A stretch of DNA of 64,000 nucleotides, taken from assembly GCA_947331495.1 (NCBI GenBank), contig CAMZOI010000001.1:1426001-1490000 (forward strand), in the 5' to 3' direction. The DNA is from Erythrobacteraceae bacterium Alg239-R51. GTDB taxonomy: Bacteria > Pseudomonadota > Alphaproteobacteria > Sphingomonadales > Sphingomonadaceae. This document shows, one piece after another, positions 40,951 to 49,735 of the stretch (position 1 is the stretch's first letter; every line of letters begins with the position of its first letter). Under the pieces are notes generated by a model. It ran no database searches and had not been told where the DNA came from. It saw nothing but the letters and a program-made list of their open reading frames with translations. The position numbers and the translations under genes were made by a program.

Positions 40951-41622
40951 ATGAAACGTATTTCCCTGCTCGTCGCCCCGTCACTTCTGGCCCTTGCGGC
41001 CTGCGGTTCGGAGGATGTCGAGAATACGCCGGTAGACGATATCGACGAGATCGTTGACGCAGACACCGAATACGATCCCATGACGCGCGACTACACGCTT
41101 ACGGAAGATCAGCAGGCTCGCCGGGACGCGCTGGATAGCGATGCCACGTCGGCTGAATATGCCGGCTATCGCGATGAAGTCCGCGCGGAGCAGGACACCG
41201 AAGAAAGCATGGCTGCCGAGCGCGATGCGAACCGCATGGCTTCGAACGGTGGTTCGAATACGACGTCCGGTTCGGGTAATGGGGCCGGGGCCGATAGCAG
41301 CGGTTCGACGGATGCGTCGGCAGGCGATGACACCATGCCGACACGCGACGCGAATACCAACATGCGCCGCCGTTCGGAAATGACGTGGTCCTATCTTGAC
41401 CGCAATGACGATGGCCAGCTTTCGGTCGCCGAATATGCGATCTGGGCGATCCCGCTCGACCCGACCGAGCCGGAACCCAACGATGCACGTCCGCCCTATG
41501 TCGAGCAGGAAGAAATCAACAAAGCCGCGGACAGCTTCTTCTATTACGACCGCGATGGTGACACCTATCTCGACCAGCGCGAGTTCACCTCGGCACGGCG
41601 GGGCGAAAACTTCGACTCTTAA
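40951..41622 (+). CDS. EF-hand lipoprotein
   Basis: This 223-residue lipoprotein has the lipobox ALAAC (Cys18). A low-complexity Ser/Gly/Asp linker lies at ~95-135. Two EF-hand loops follow: DRNDDGQLSVAEY (from Asp150) and DRDGDTYLDQREF (from Asp200), both with the acidic spacing needed for calcium. It probably binds Ca2+ at the cell envelope. The function is unknown. A probable terminator follows. Confidence 0.85.
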   Translation: MKRISLLVAPSLLALAACGSEDVENTPVDDIDEIVDADTEYDPMTRDYTLTEDQQARRDALDSDATSAEYAGYRDEVRAEQDTEESMAAERDANRMASNGGSNTTSGSGNGAGADSSGSTDASAGDDTMPTRDANTNMRRRSEMTWSYLDRNDDGQLSVAEYAIWAIPLDPTEPEPNDARPPYVEQEEINKAADSFFYYDRDGDTYLDQREFTSARRGENFDS

Positions 41623-41658
41623 GCCGAAGCTTAAGTCCGCACTTTTCAAGCGACAATG

Positions 41659-41689
41659 GGGCGGCGGGGAAACTTGCCGCCCTCTTCTT
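41659..41689 (+). terminator. Intrinsic terminator of the EF-hand lipoprotein gene
   Basis: GGGCGGC-(10-base loop)-GCCGCCC followed by TCTTCTT, 37 bp after the stop codon. Confidence 0.7.
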
Positions 41690-41698
41690 ACACACCGC

Positions 41699-41707
41699 TT
41701 TCCTACA
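41699..41707 (-). promoter_or_regulatory. Recurrent motif TGTAGGAAA (minus strand)
   Basis: Reads TTTCCTACA on the plus strand within GCTTTCCTACACGCC. It lies in the gap before the YdjM-like gene, and is the same motif seen at 7389, 7427, 40902 and 62321. Confidence 0.35.
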
Positions 41708-41830
41708 CGCCGCGCGCAGGCTAACCATCGCAGCATGGCCTGCATGATCCCCATTCGAACCTTCGATTCCCGTTGGCATAACGCCACTGTCGACCGCATC
41801 TCACACGCCCGGGAATTTGAACTCCAGGAC

Positions 41831-41851
41831 TGTGTCAACCTGTCAACCTGG
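41831..41851 (+). repeat. Short tandem TGTCAACC repeat
   Basis: GTGTCAACCTGTCAACCTGG contains two adjacent TGTCAACC units about 40 bp before the next gene. A related spacing (TGTCAACTGTGTCAACCTG, minus strand) occurs near 61404-61422 inside paralogue B. Function unknown. Confidence 0.35.
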
Positions 41852-41881
41852 TTCAGCCTTTAGCGCGACAGGTTCGACGCG

Positions 41882-42886
41882 ATGGACAATCTCACGCACG
41901 GCCTCGTCGGGGCACTGATCGGGCAGGCTGGACTCAAGAAAAAGACCGGACTGGCCATGCCCGCGCTGATCGTCGGCGCGAATCTGCCGGATGTGGATGC
42001 GGCTTGCTTCCTGTGGCTGGACGGCGTGGAACATCTGGGGTTTCGCCGCGGTATCACCCACGGTCCGATTGCCTGGGTCGTTCTCCCGCTGATCCTCGCC
42101 GGTCTGCTCTCCGGCTTCGATCGCTGGCAGGCGAGGCGCGGCAAACGCCCGGCGGAGCGGCTGCCGGTCAATTTCAAATGGCTTTACCTGCTGAGCTTTA
42201 TCGCCTGCCTGACCCACCCGGCGCTCGACTGGCTGAATGTCTACGGGATCAGGCTGCTCGAACCGTTCAGCAGTGAATGGTTCTATGGCGACGTGCTGTT
42301 CATCATCGACGTGTGGTTGTGGGCGTTGTTGGGCCTTGCGACGTGGTTCTCGCTAAGGCGAGAGAAGCGGGGCGGGGAGTGGAAGCGGCCCGCGCGCGTC
42401 GCGTTGAGCGTGGCGCTGGCGTATATCGGGGTGAATGCGGGGATGACTTGGCGCGCCGAGACGACCTTCCCAACTAAATTCAATCCGGATCGGACGATCG
42501 CTAGTCCCATTCCAATTGCTTTCTGGACCAGGGAGATGATTGGATTTGATGTTCGTCAGAACAGTTATCTGGACGACGAGTTGTTGCTCGCCCGAACGTA
42601 CACGATCAGCCGTTGGTCGCTGCTCAGCGGGCATCAGTTGATTGGCGAATTGCCGAAGGTCGCTTGTGATGAGTTGGGCGGGGCAATCGATATCGACAGC
42701 GACAACTCACAGGTGAGAGAATTTCGCTTCTGGTCTCGTGCACCCTTCGCCGAGCGCGCACCCGATGGCTCCGTCCTGCTGCGCGATGCCCGTTTCTACG
42801 ACCCGCGCGCCCGCGACCGTTTCTCCGTCGCGCTGCCGGATGTGGAGTGCGAGGAACTTCCCGTCGAACAATACGGTTCTGATTAA
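41882..42886 (+). CDS. Membrane-bound metal-dependent hydrolase, YdjM-like
   Basis: This 334-residue protein begins MDNLTHGLVGALIGQAGLKK, with GANLPDVDAA and RRGITHGPIAW; the conserved His and Asp form the putative metal site of the YdjM family. About four membrane segments lie in residues ~65-195, and a C-terminal soluble domain follows. Codon use near residues 195-215 is distinctly less GC-rich than its surroundings. The enzyme activity of this family is unproven. A REP doublet begins 2 bp after its stop. Confidence 0.82.
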   Translation: MDNLTHGLVGALIGQAGLKKKTGLAMPALIVGANLPDVDAACFLWLDGVEHLGFRRGITHGPIAWVVLPLILAGLLSGFDRWQARRGKRPAERLPVNFKWLYLLSFIACLTHPALDWLNVYGIRLLEPFSSEWFYGDVLFIIDVWLWALLGLATWFSLRREKRGGEWKRPARVALSVALAYIGVNAGMTWRAETTFPTKFNPDRTIASPIPIAFWTREMIGFDVRQNSYLDDELLLARTYTISRWSLLSGHQLIGELPKVACDELGGAIDIDSDNSQVREFRFWSRAPFAERAPDGSVLLRDARFYDPRARDRFSVALPDVECEELPVEQYGSD

Positions 42887-42888
42887 AG

Positions 42889-42980
42889 CCCGTTCGTCCT
42901 GAGCCGGCCTAAGGACCTCTTGTGGCGTGGAGCGCGGGAAGTGAAGAACAGGGCTTCGACAGGCTCAGCCCGAACGGTGG
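42889..42980. repeat. Inverted pair of REP elements overlapping the photolyase start
   Basis: CCCGTTCGTCCTGAGCC (from 42889) and, inverted about 33 bp later, GCTTCGACAGGCTCAGCCCG (42954-42973, within 42951-42980) form a REP doublet. The right-hand copy lies within or just before the first codons of the photolyase gene. Confidence 0.8.
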
Positions 42981-44386
42981 AGGGTGGTATCCCAGAAAAT
43001 CAAATCGTCTGGCTGCGGCGCGATTTGCGCATGAAGGATCAGCCAGCACTTTACGCTGCCGCACAGGCGGGGCCCGTGGTGCCGGTCTTCGTCCTAGACG
43101 ACGATCGACCAAGAGAGCGCCAATATGGCGGCGCGCATCGCTGGTGGTTGCATCATTCGCTCGAGAGTCTCTCCAGGAGTTACGGCAAGCGGAATGGCAG
43201 TATCGTATTGCGACAAGGCGACAGCGTATCCGTTCTGGCTTCGCTCGCGGACCAGGTCGGGGCAAAAGCCGTCCATGCCAACCGCCATTACGAACCGTGG
43301 TGGCGCGAAGCCGAGGAGGATTTGCGCGACGCGCTGCCCGACGGGTGCGAACTGGTTCTGCATGACGGGAATTATCTGCTCCCGCCGGGCACCGCGAGGA
43401 CCGGCGGCGGCGATCCCTACAAGATCTACACGCCGTTCTCGAAAGCGGAACTGGAGTTGTTCCCACCGCGCGACGAATTGCCCGAACCGGAGACGATCTC
43501 GCAGCCATCCGACATGCCCGACAGCGACGATCTCTCCGACTGGGATCTGTTGCCCACCGAACCTGACTGGGCGGGGGGGCTCCGCGAGTTCTGGAACGTG
43601 GGCGAAGCCGCCGCATGGGACCGGCTCGATTGGTGGAAGGATCATGTCGACGATTACGAGGACGACCGGAACCTGCCGTCCGAGGATGGCTCCAGCAAGA
43701 TGAGCCCGCACCTGCATTGGGGTGAGATCAGCCCGATCAGTATCTGGCACACGTTCAAGGACAAACGCAGCCAGGGGTGGAAGACCTTCGAGAAGGAACT
43801 GATCTGGCGCGACTATGCGCAAAACATCATCATGCAGTTTCCGGACTATCCGCAGGAAAGCTACCGCGATTACGACGAACAGGTTCTATGGCGGAACCCC
43901 AATCGCGGACACTTGATCGAAGAAGATCTGAAAGCCTGGCAACAGGGCCGCACCGGCTATCCGATCGTGGATGCGGGCATGCGCCAGTTGTGGCAGACAG
44001 GCTGGATGCACAACCGCGTGCGGATGATCGCGGCAAGCTTCCTTATCAAGCATCTGCTGATCGACTGGCGCCATGGGGAACGCTGGTTCTGGGACACGCT
44101 GGTCGATGGCGATTACGCCAGCAACGGCACGAACTGGCAATGGGTCGCGGGAACGGGTGTCGACAGCAACATGTTTCCCCGCATCATGGCTCCGCTCAGC
44201 CAGAGCGAGAAGTTTGCAGCGGAAGACTATATCCGCGAATACGTGCCCGAACTTGCCGATTTGTCGGACGAGGACATCCACGATCCGTCCGAGGATGTGC
44301 GCCCGGACGACTATCCCGAAATGCTGATCGGCCACAGGCAAGCGAGGGAACGAGCGCTCGAAGCCTATCACGACAGCAAGAGCTAG
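42977..44386 (+). CDS. phrB: Class I deoxyribodipyrimidine photolyase
   Basis: The enzyme repairs UV pyrimidine dimers with blue light. The N-terminal antenna-binding domain starts QIVWLRRDLRMKDQPALYAA. The C-terminal FAD domain has SPHLHWGEISPISIW, GRTGYPIVDAGMRQLWQTGW, MHNRVRMIAASFLIKH and NWQWVAGTGVDSNMF. The start is uncertain: the frame is open through the REP element, with GTG codons at 42941 and 42977. I use 42977 because the residues before it (RASTGSART) are REP translation. It probably heads a transcript with cfa. Confidence 0.92.
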   Translation: MEGGIPENQIVWLRRDLRMKDQPALYAAAQAGPVVPVFVLDDDRPRERQYGGAHRWWLHHSLESLSRSYGKRNGSIVLRQGDSVSVLASLADQVGAKAVHANRHYEPWWREAEEDLRDALPDGCELVLHDGNYLLPPGTARTGGGDPYKIYTPFSKAELELFPPRDELPEPETISQPSDMPDSDDLSDWDLLPTEPDWAGGLREFWNVGEAAAWDRLDWWKDHVDDYEDDRNLPSEDGSSKMSPHLHWGEISPISIWHTFKDKRSQGWKTFEKELIWRDYAQNIIMQFPDYPQESYRDYDEQVLWRNPNRGHLIEEDLKAWQQGRTGYPIVDAGMRQLWQTGWMHNRVRMIAASFLIKHLLIDWRHGERWFWDTLVDGDYASNGTNWQWVAGTGVDSNMFPRIMAPLSQSEKFAAEDYIREYVPELADLSDEDIHDPSEDVRPDDYPEMLIGHRQARERALEAYHDSKS

Positions 44387-44424
44387 CTTGCCTCGACGCC
44401 GCACCCGCGCAATAGCGGCGCGCG

Positions 44425-45669
44425 ATGGATATGCAGAGCACCAGGCGGGGCCGCGAGCTCGTGGACGGCGCGCAGCGTTTCGCGCGCAAGCCTGGCCTGT
44501 TCGCTCGCGTGATCGCCCCCGGCTTCGAGGCCATTCTCGACCGGATCGACGAGGCACTGACCGAGGGCGCGATACATGGGCGGATGCCCGACGGCACGGT
44601 CCGCACCCTCGGGGGCCGCGAGCCGGGTTTCGAATGCACGGTTGAACTGCGTAGCTGGAATGCGCTCATCCGGCTTGCCAGCAACGGTTCGGTGGGCTGG
44701 TACCAGGCTTGGGAAGCTGGCGAATGGTGGAGCCCCGATCCGGTGCCGCTGTTCGCGTTGTTCATGCAGCACGCCGGACGATTGGGCGATACTGCCCGCG
44801 CCAAGGGGCCGTTCCGTCACGCGCTCAAGCTGGCGCATTTCATCAACCGCAACACCCACTCGGGCGCGCAGAAGAACATCGCTGCGCATTACGATCTCGG
44901 CAATGATTTCTACGAGGCCTGGCTCGACCCGACGATGAACTATTCCTCGGCGCTGGATTGCGGCGATGATGGGCTGGAAGCGGCGCAGCGGCGTAAATGG
45001 GAAGCGCTGGCGTCGCGTCTCGGCAATCCGGCCACCGTGCTAGAAATCGGGTGCGGATGGGGCGGGCTGGCCGACTATCTGGCGTCGCGAGGCAGCCGCG
45101 TGACCGCAATCAGCCTGTCGGAAGAGCAACTTGCCTGGGCGCGCACGCACCATGAAAGCAAAGTCGTGTACCGCAAGCAGGATTACCGCGACCTGGCTGG
45201 CGAATTCGATGCCATTGTCAGCGTCGAAATGGTCGAGGCCCTGGGTCGCGAATACTGGCCGAACTACCTGGATTGCATCGCGAGCAATCTGAAACCCGGT
45301 GGATGCGCGGCGATCCAGTTCATCTCCATGCGTGATGACCTGTTCGATGATTACGCAAAAAGTGCCGATTTCATCCAGGCCTATATTTTTCCCGGCGGTC
45401 TGTTGATGCGGACGAGCGAGTTCCGGCGTCTTGCGGAACAGCGAGGTCTTGCATGGGAAAACCAGGTCGATTTCGGGAGCGACTACGCGCAAACCTTGAA
45501 GATCTGGCGCGAAAGTTTCGATGCTGCAGAGCGTGAGGGGCGTTTGCCCGCCGGGTTCGACAGGCAGTTCTGCGATCTATGGCGCTATTACCTGATGTAT
45601 TGCGAAGGTGGATTTCGCGGCGGCGGGATCGACGTCCATCAAGTCAGTTTGTTGAAACGGGGAGAATGA
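44425..45669 (+). CDS. cfa: Cyclopropane-fatty-acyl-phospholipid synthase family protein
   Basis: This 414-residue SAM-dependent enzyme adds a methylene bridge to unsaturated phospholipid acyl chains. KNIAAHYDLGNDFYEAWLDP and MNYSSALD are family hallmarks, EIGCGWGGLADYLA is the SAM site, and SVEMVEALGREYWP and DFIQAYIFPGG complete the pattern. The length matches the family. Cyclopropane lipids protect membranes under stress. The stop overlaps the start region of the serine hydrolase gene. Confidence 0.92.
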   Translation: MDMQSTRRGRELVDGAQRFARKPGLFARVIAPGFEAILDRIDEALTEGAIHGRMPDGTVRTLGGREPGFECTVELRSWNALIRLASNGSVGWYQAWEAGEWWSPDPVPLFALFMQHAGRLGDTARAKGPFRHALKLAHFINRNTHSGAQKNIAAHYDLGNDFYEAWLDPTMNYSSALDCGDDGLEAAQRRKWEALASRLGNPATVLEIGCGWGGLADYLASRGSRVTAISLSEEQLAWARTHHESKVVYRKQDYRDLAGEFDAIVSVEMVEALGREYWPNYLDCIASNLKPGGCAAIQFISMRDDLFDDYAKSADFIQAYIFPGGLLMRTSEFRRLAEQRGLAWENQVDFGSDYAQTLKIWRESFDAAEREGRLPAGFDRQFCDLWRYYLMYCEGGFRGGGIDVHQVSLLKRGE

Positions 45670-45671
45670 AG

Positions 45672-46868
45672 ATGCGCACAGTAATGGCTAGTTGCTTGGT
45701 GTTGGCCCTTACGGCCTGCGCGGGTGTCAATAACCGCGCGGTTCCGGTACTCGCCGTTCCGGCGGTGACGCAAAGCCTGCCCGACGACGCCGCCAGCCTA
45801 GATCCAAGCGACTCGATCCTGTTCTGGAGCGACGAACGCCGTTCCGCCGGCTTCCGCGACATGGAGAGCCGGTTTCCCGGACTGGAAGTAGCGCCTGCCG
45901 CAACCCCGCGCCCTCTCGTCCGAGCAAGCGAATCGCTACCGGCCGCTTTGCAAGCCGATATTGACAGCTTCATTTCGCAAACGTCGGCAGCTGGATTGAT
46001 TGTTCTGGACGATAGCGAGATCGTCTTCGAGCAGTATGGGATCGGCTTCGGACCGGAAGACCGCTGGACCAGTTTCTCGGTCGCCAAAAGCTTCACGTCC
46101 ACCCTGCTCGGCGCGGCGATTGAAGATGGTCTGATCGACAGCATCGACACACCGGTCACCGACATCATCCCGGCCTTGTCCGGGACTGCCTATGACGGCG
46201 TCACCGTCGGCCAGATCGCGACGATGACTTCCGGTGTCCGCTGGAACGAGGATTATACCGATCCGAACAGCGACGTTGCCCGCATGCTCGCGATCGCGCC
46301 AGTGGCGGGCGAATCGCAGGCTGTCACCTATGCGCGAACCCTCAGCCGCGAGGCCCCCGCGGGCGAGAAGTGGGTGTACAAGACTCTCGAGACCAACCTT
46401 CTTGGACTGATCGTGGAGGAAGCGACGGGTCAGTCGCTCGCCGCCTACGCCGCTAAAAAGATCGTTGCGCCCGCTGGCTTTGCCGGTGGATTGTTCTGGA
46501 TGCAGGACCTCACAGGTGGGAATATCGGCGGATGCTGCCTTTCGCTGCGGCTGGCCGACTACGCGCGGTTCGGACAGTTCGTGCTTGAGGATGGCCGGGG
46601 CGTCGTACCGCAAGGATGGTTCGCGCGCGCCGGCGCACCGCTCGTCGATTTCGGGCCGCAGGCCCCGGGATTTGGCTACGGTTACCAGTGGTGGACCTAT
46701 CCCGGCGGGACCTACGGCGCACAGGGCATATTCGGACAGGCGATCACCATCGTTCCGTCGGACAATCTGGTGGTGGCGGTAGTCAGCAATTGGCCAACCG
46801 CAACGAGCAGCGCCAACCGCGATGCTTTTCGCGCACTTGTGGAACGCATAGCCCAAGCGGTCGAGTAA
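45672..46868 (+). CDS. Class C beta-lactamase-fold serine hydrolase lipoprotein
   Basis: This 398-residue protein has the lipobox LTAC (Cys16) and the nucleophile motif SVAKS (Ser136/Lys139). VYKTLETNLLGLIVEEATG supplies the Tyr-x-Asn-like region, and GYGYQWWTYPGG follows. It resembles class C-type esterases and 6-aminohexanoate-dimer-hydrolase relatives rather than resistance enzymes. ATGs lie at 45666 and 45672; I prefer 45672 because GGGGAG is seven bases upstream. It is the last gene of phr-cfa-hydrolase. Confidence 0.85.
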   Translation: MRTVMASCLVLALTACAGVNNRAVPVLAVPAVTQSLPDDAASLDPSDSILFWSDERRSAGFRDMESRFPGLEVAPAATPRPLVRASESLPAALQADIDSFISQTSAAGLIVLDDSEIVFEQYGIGFGPEDRWTSFSVAKSFTSTLLGAAIEDGLIDSIDTPVTDIIPALSGTAYDGVTVGQIATMTSGVRWNEDYTDPNSDVARMLAIAPVAGESQAVTYARTLSREAPAGEKWVYKTLETNLLGLIVEEATGQSLAAYAAKKIVAPAGFAGGLFWMQDLTGGNIGGCCLSLRLADYARFGQFVLEDGRGVVPQGWFARAGAPLVDFGPQAPGFGYGYQWWTYPGGTYGAQGIFGQAITIVPSDNLVVAVVSNWPTATSSANRDAFRALVERIAQAVE

Positions 46869-46879
46869 AGGGCCCGGAT

Positions 46880-46912
46880 GGTGACGGTGGCCGCCAAAGG
46901 CGCACCGTCACC
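46880..46912. other. Strong nested hairpin after the serine hydrolase gene
   Basis: GGTGACGGTG pairs perfectly with CACCGTCACC (10 bp). Inside, CGCC-AAA-GGCG adds a second stem with a 2-base bulge. There is no T-run after it, so it may be a processing or mRNA-stabilising structure, or a non-canonical terminator, between the convergent hydrolase and PilZ genes. Confidence 0.6.
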
Positions 46913-46992
46913 GGCGACGGCTCCTCGGAAACGGTTCAGGCCGGCTCGTCAGGCCATCGCCAAATCGGTATGCCGAGGCAGGAAACTGCAGT

Positions 46993-47340
46993 TCAATAGG
47001 GGCGGTAAACCCCTTCGCCGCTATAACGGGCGAGAATATTGTCATGCACGATCGGGCTCAACAGTTCGTTGAATGCGCACCCGACCATGCAATTTTCCCA
47101 CCAGATAACCTGCCCCTGGAGTGATTCGAGGCCCGGCAAAGTCAGCCAGCACAACTGACCTTCATGCATGCGGTTGATAGCCGCTGCGGAAAAACCCGAG
47201 ATCGACAGATCGTGGACAACGGTCTGGAATGCACGGCCGCCCGACGCCCGCAACTGTCCCGGAATGGTGAGTTTCGTGCGTGGCGAGCAGCGGTCCTCTT
47301 GCGCTGCGGTCAGGTACCGGTCTCGCATCTGCTGGATCAT
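46993..47340 (-). CDS. Stand-alone PilZ domain protein
   Basis: This 115-residue protein is a single PilZ domain: a basic N-terminal segment with SPRTKLTIPGQLR (Arg-rich c-di-GMP site) and VHDLSISGFSAAA (the D/NxSxxG motif), then GQVIWWENCMVGCAFNE. It should bind c-di-GMP and act on an unknown partner. Together with the two cyclases and the EAL-PilZ protein of this window it belongs to the c-di-GMP network. Confidence 0.8.
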   Translation of the reverse strand: MIQQMRDRYLTAAQEDRCSPRTKLTIPGQLRASGGRAFQTVVHDLSISGFSAAAINRMHEGQLCWLTLPGLESLQGQVIWWENCMVGCAFNELLSPIVHDNILARYSGEGVYRPY

Positions 47341-47450
47341 GGCTTGCCTCTTTGAATAACCTGTTTGTCAAAAGCCGACGCGATCCGCGCGGGCGGGACG
47401 CTGCAGTTTCTCGCGATAGGGTTTCAAATTGGTTGGCGGATTTGGTTAAC

Positions 47451-48161
47451 CTAGCTTTCGATACGCTCTCGGTGGAAGCCATCGAAATCGTTAACAAGCA
47501 GCTCGACGAGGCGTTCAGCGACATCTGAGGGAGGTTTGACGGTCGAAGGATCTTCGCCCGGATAAGCCTTGGTGCGCATGGATGTGCGGGTTGCCCCCGG
47601 ATCGATTAGCGCGACGCGGACATCCGAAACCTTCTCCACTTCCGCGGCATAGCATTCGAGCAAGTTGTCGAAGGCTGCCTTGGTCGAGCCGTAGGCTGAC
47701 CAGTAGGCGCGCGGATTGGCACCCACACTGCTGGTCAGGCCGACAACGCGGCCTGCATCAGAGCGCTTCAACAGCGGGTCGAAATTTGCCAGCAGGGCCT
47801 GGGTCGCCAGCAGGTTTACGGTGATCGCTCGACTGAATTGCTTACCGTCGATTTGCGACACCGGCGTCAGGTTCGGGAGGTAGGCAGCCGAAATCACGAG
47901 ATAATCCAGCTTGTCCCACCGTCCGGAAATGGCGGAAGCTAGTCGGGCAATGCCGTCGCCCTCCTCAAGGTCGACCGGAGCGATGGTCGACTGACCCTCC
48001 GCTTCGTGAACCGCGTCCTCGACCATCTCGAGAGCGCGAACGTCGCGACCCGTGAGGACGACATGCGCGCCGTCGCGAGCCAATGCCTGTGCGGTCGCCG
48101 CGCCAATGCCCTTGCTCGCACCTGTGACCAGAGCGAGCTTGCCGGAAAAGGGTTTGTTCAT
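47451..48161 (-). CDS. Short-chain dehydrogenase/reductase
   Basis: This 236-residue SDR starts MNKPFSGKLALVTGASKGIG. The start overlaps the purF stop by one base (TGATG), which fixes it. LVISAAYLPNL stands at the NNAG position, with a catalytic Ser in LTSSVG, YGSTKAAFDN, and IDPGATRT. The NNAG motif is replaced by ISAA, which is less common. The substrate is unknown. It is probably cotranscribed with purF. Confidence 0.88.
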   Translation of the reverse strand: MNKPFSGKLALVTGASKGIGAATAQALARDGAHVVLTGRDVRALEMVEDAVHEAEGQSTIAPVDLEEGDGIARLASAISGRWDKLDYLVISAAYLPNLTPVSQIDGKQFSRAITVNLLATQALLANFDPLLKRSDAGRVVGLTSSVGANPRAYWSAYGSTKAAFDNLLECYAAEVEKVSDVRVALIDPGATRTSMRTKAYPGEDPSTVKPPSDVAERLVELLVNDFDGFHRERIES

Positions 48162-49633
48162 CAGGCGACCTTGTTGGAAGGGAATGCGAGTTGCTGCTGC
48201 TTGTCTTCGCGTCGACGGATATCGGTAAGTGCGGTCGGATAGTCCCCGGTGAAACAGGCGTCGCAAAATTGCGGACAGCTTGCATCGCGCGGCTTTTCTC
48301 CGACAGCCCGGTAGAGGCCGTCGATGGAAACAAAGGCAAGACTGTCGGCCTTGATGAATTCGCGCATGGGTTCGACATCCATTTGCGCGGCCAGCAATTT
48401 GGATCGCTCCGGCGTATCGACGCCGTAGAAGCAGCTATGAGCAGTCGGCGGGCTGGCAACGCGGAAATGCACCTCGGCGGCCCCCGCGTCGCGCATCATT
48501 TCAACGATCTGAAGCGAAGTGGTGCCACGCACGATGCTGTCATCGATCAGGACGATCCGTTTTCCTTCGACCATTGCCCGGTTGGCGTTGTGCTTGCGCT
48601 TGACGCCGGCATGCCGGTCAGAATCCGAGGGCTGGATGAAGGTGCGCCCGACATAGTGAGAGCGGATGATTCCAAGCTCGAACGGAATGCCGGACTCCTG
48701 GGCATAACCGATTGCCGCAGGAACTCCGCTGTCGGGAACGGGAATGACCAGATCGGCCTCGACCGGGGTTTCGCGGGCTAGCTCGGCGCCAATCGCCTTT
48801 CGGCCTTCGTAAATGCTGCGTCCGTCCGAAATCGAATCCGGACGGCTGAAATAGACATGCTCGAAAATGCAGGGCCGGGGGCGGTGAGTGCCGAACGGAT
48901 GCAGCGAATCGACATTGCCATCGAAATCGACCCTGATGATCTCGCCCGGTTCGACCTGGCGAACGAAGTCGGCTCCCACAACGTCGAATGCGACTGTTTC
49001 CGAAGCAAACAATGTCGCGTCACCGATCTTGCCCATTTGCAGCGGCCGGATCCCCAGCGGATCGCGGCATGCAATCATGCCTTCCGGCGTCATCACGATC
49101 AGCGCATATGCTCCTTCGAGCAGGCGCAACGCATCTATGAGGCGATCCATTATCGTGGGGTAGCGACTGGTCGCCACGAGATGGATAATGACCTCGGTAT
49201 CGCTGGTGGACTGAAAGATCGCGCCGCGCCCGACCAGTTCTTCGCGCAAGGTGCCGGCGTTCGAGATATTGCCATTGTGGGCCACGGCAAACCCGCCACT
49301 CGCGAGGTCGGCATAGAGCGGCTGCACGTTGCGCAGACCCGCGCCTCCGGTCGTGGAATAGCGGACGTGTCCCGCCGCCATCATGCCAGGAAGTTCGGCG
49401 ATAGCTTCCTGACTAGAAAAATTCTCGACCACGTGGCCAAGCCCGCGACGGACGAAGAAATCGGCCCCATCGAAGCTCACGATCCCTGCCGCCTCCTGCC
49501 CGCGATGCTGGAGCGCATGGAGGCCAAGCGCCGTTGCAGCTGCGGCGTCGGTCGCGTTTACGGCACCGAACACGCCGCACTCTTCGCGCAGCTTGTCGCC
49601 GTCCGCATCGTAGAAGGGATGGGTGATAGTCAT
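48161..49633 (-). CDS. purF: Amidophosphoribosyltransferase
   Basis: PurF makes phosphoribosylamine from PRPP and glutamine, the first step of purine synthesis. The glutaminase nucleophile is Cys19 in REECGVFGAV, implying removal of an N-terminal propeptide. HRGQEAAGI and HNGNISN follow. The phosphoribosyl site is IVLIDDSIVRGTTS. I use the ATG at 49633; an alternative at 49654 adds 7 residues. Divergent from lolC. Confidence 0.97.
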   Translation of the reverse strand: MTITHPFYDADGDKLREECGVFGAVNATDAAAATALGLHALQHRGQEAAGIVSFDGADFFVRRGLGHVVENFSSQEAIAELPGMMAAGHVRYSTTGGAGLRNVQPLYADLASGGFAVAHNGNISNAGTLREELVGRGAIFQSTSDTEVIIHLVATSRYPTIMDRLIDALRLLEGAYALIVMTPEGMIACRDPLGIRPLQMGKIGDATLFASETVAFDVVGADFVRQVEPGEIIRVDFDGNVDSLHPFGTHRPRPCIFEHVYFSRPDSISDGRSIYEGRKAIGAELARETPVEADLVIPVPDSGVPAAIGYAQESGIPFELGIIRSHYVGRTFIQPSDSDRHAGVKRKHNANRAMVEGKRIVLIDDSIVRGTTSLQIVEMMRDAGAAEVHFRVASPPTAHSCFYGVDTPERSKLLAAQMDVEPMREFIKADSLAFVSIDGLYRAVGEKPRDASCPQFCDACFTGDYPTALTDIRRREDKQQQLAFPSNKVA

Positions 49634-49735
49634 GGGGTCTGTCCGCGCCTTCATGCCGGTGGCGCTCCAATGGCGATGTTACAGCGCGATTACAAGGCCA
49701 GTGCGACAAGCTACGCCAACCCGCGCACGATTTCA

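Noticed and set aside
48857-49735. lolC extended ~300 residues upstream
   Set aside because: That region is antisense to purF and carries no permease features.
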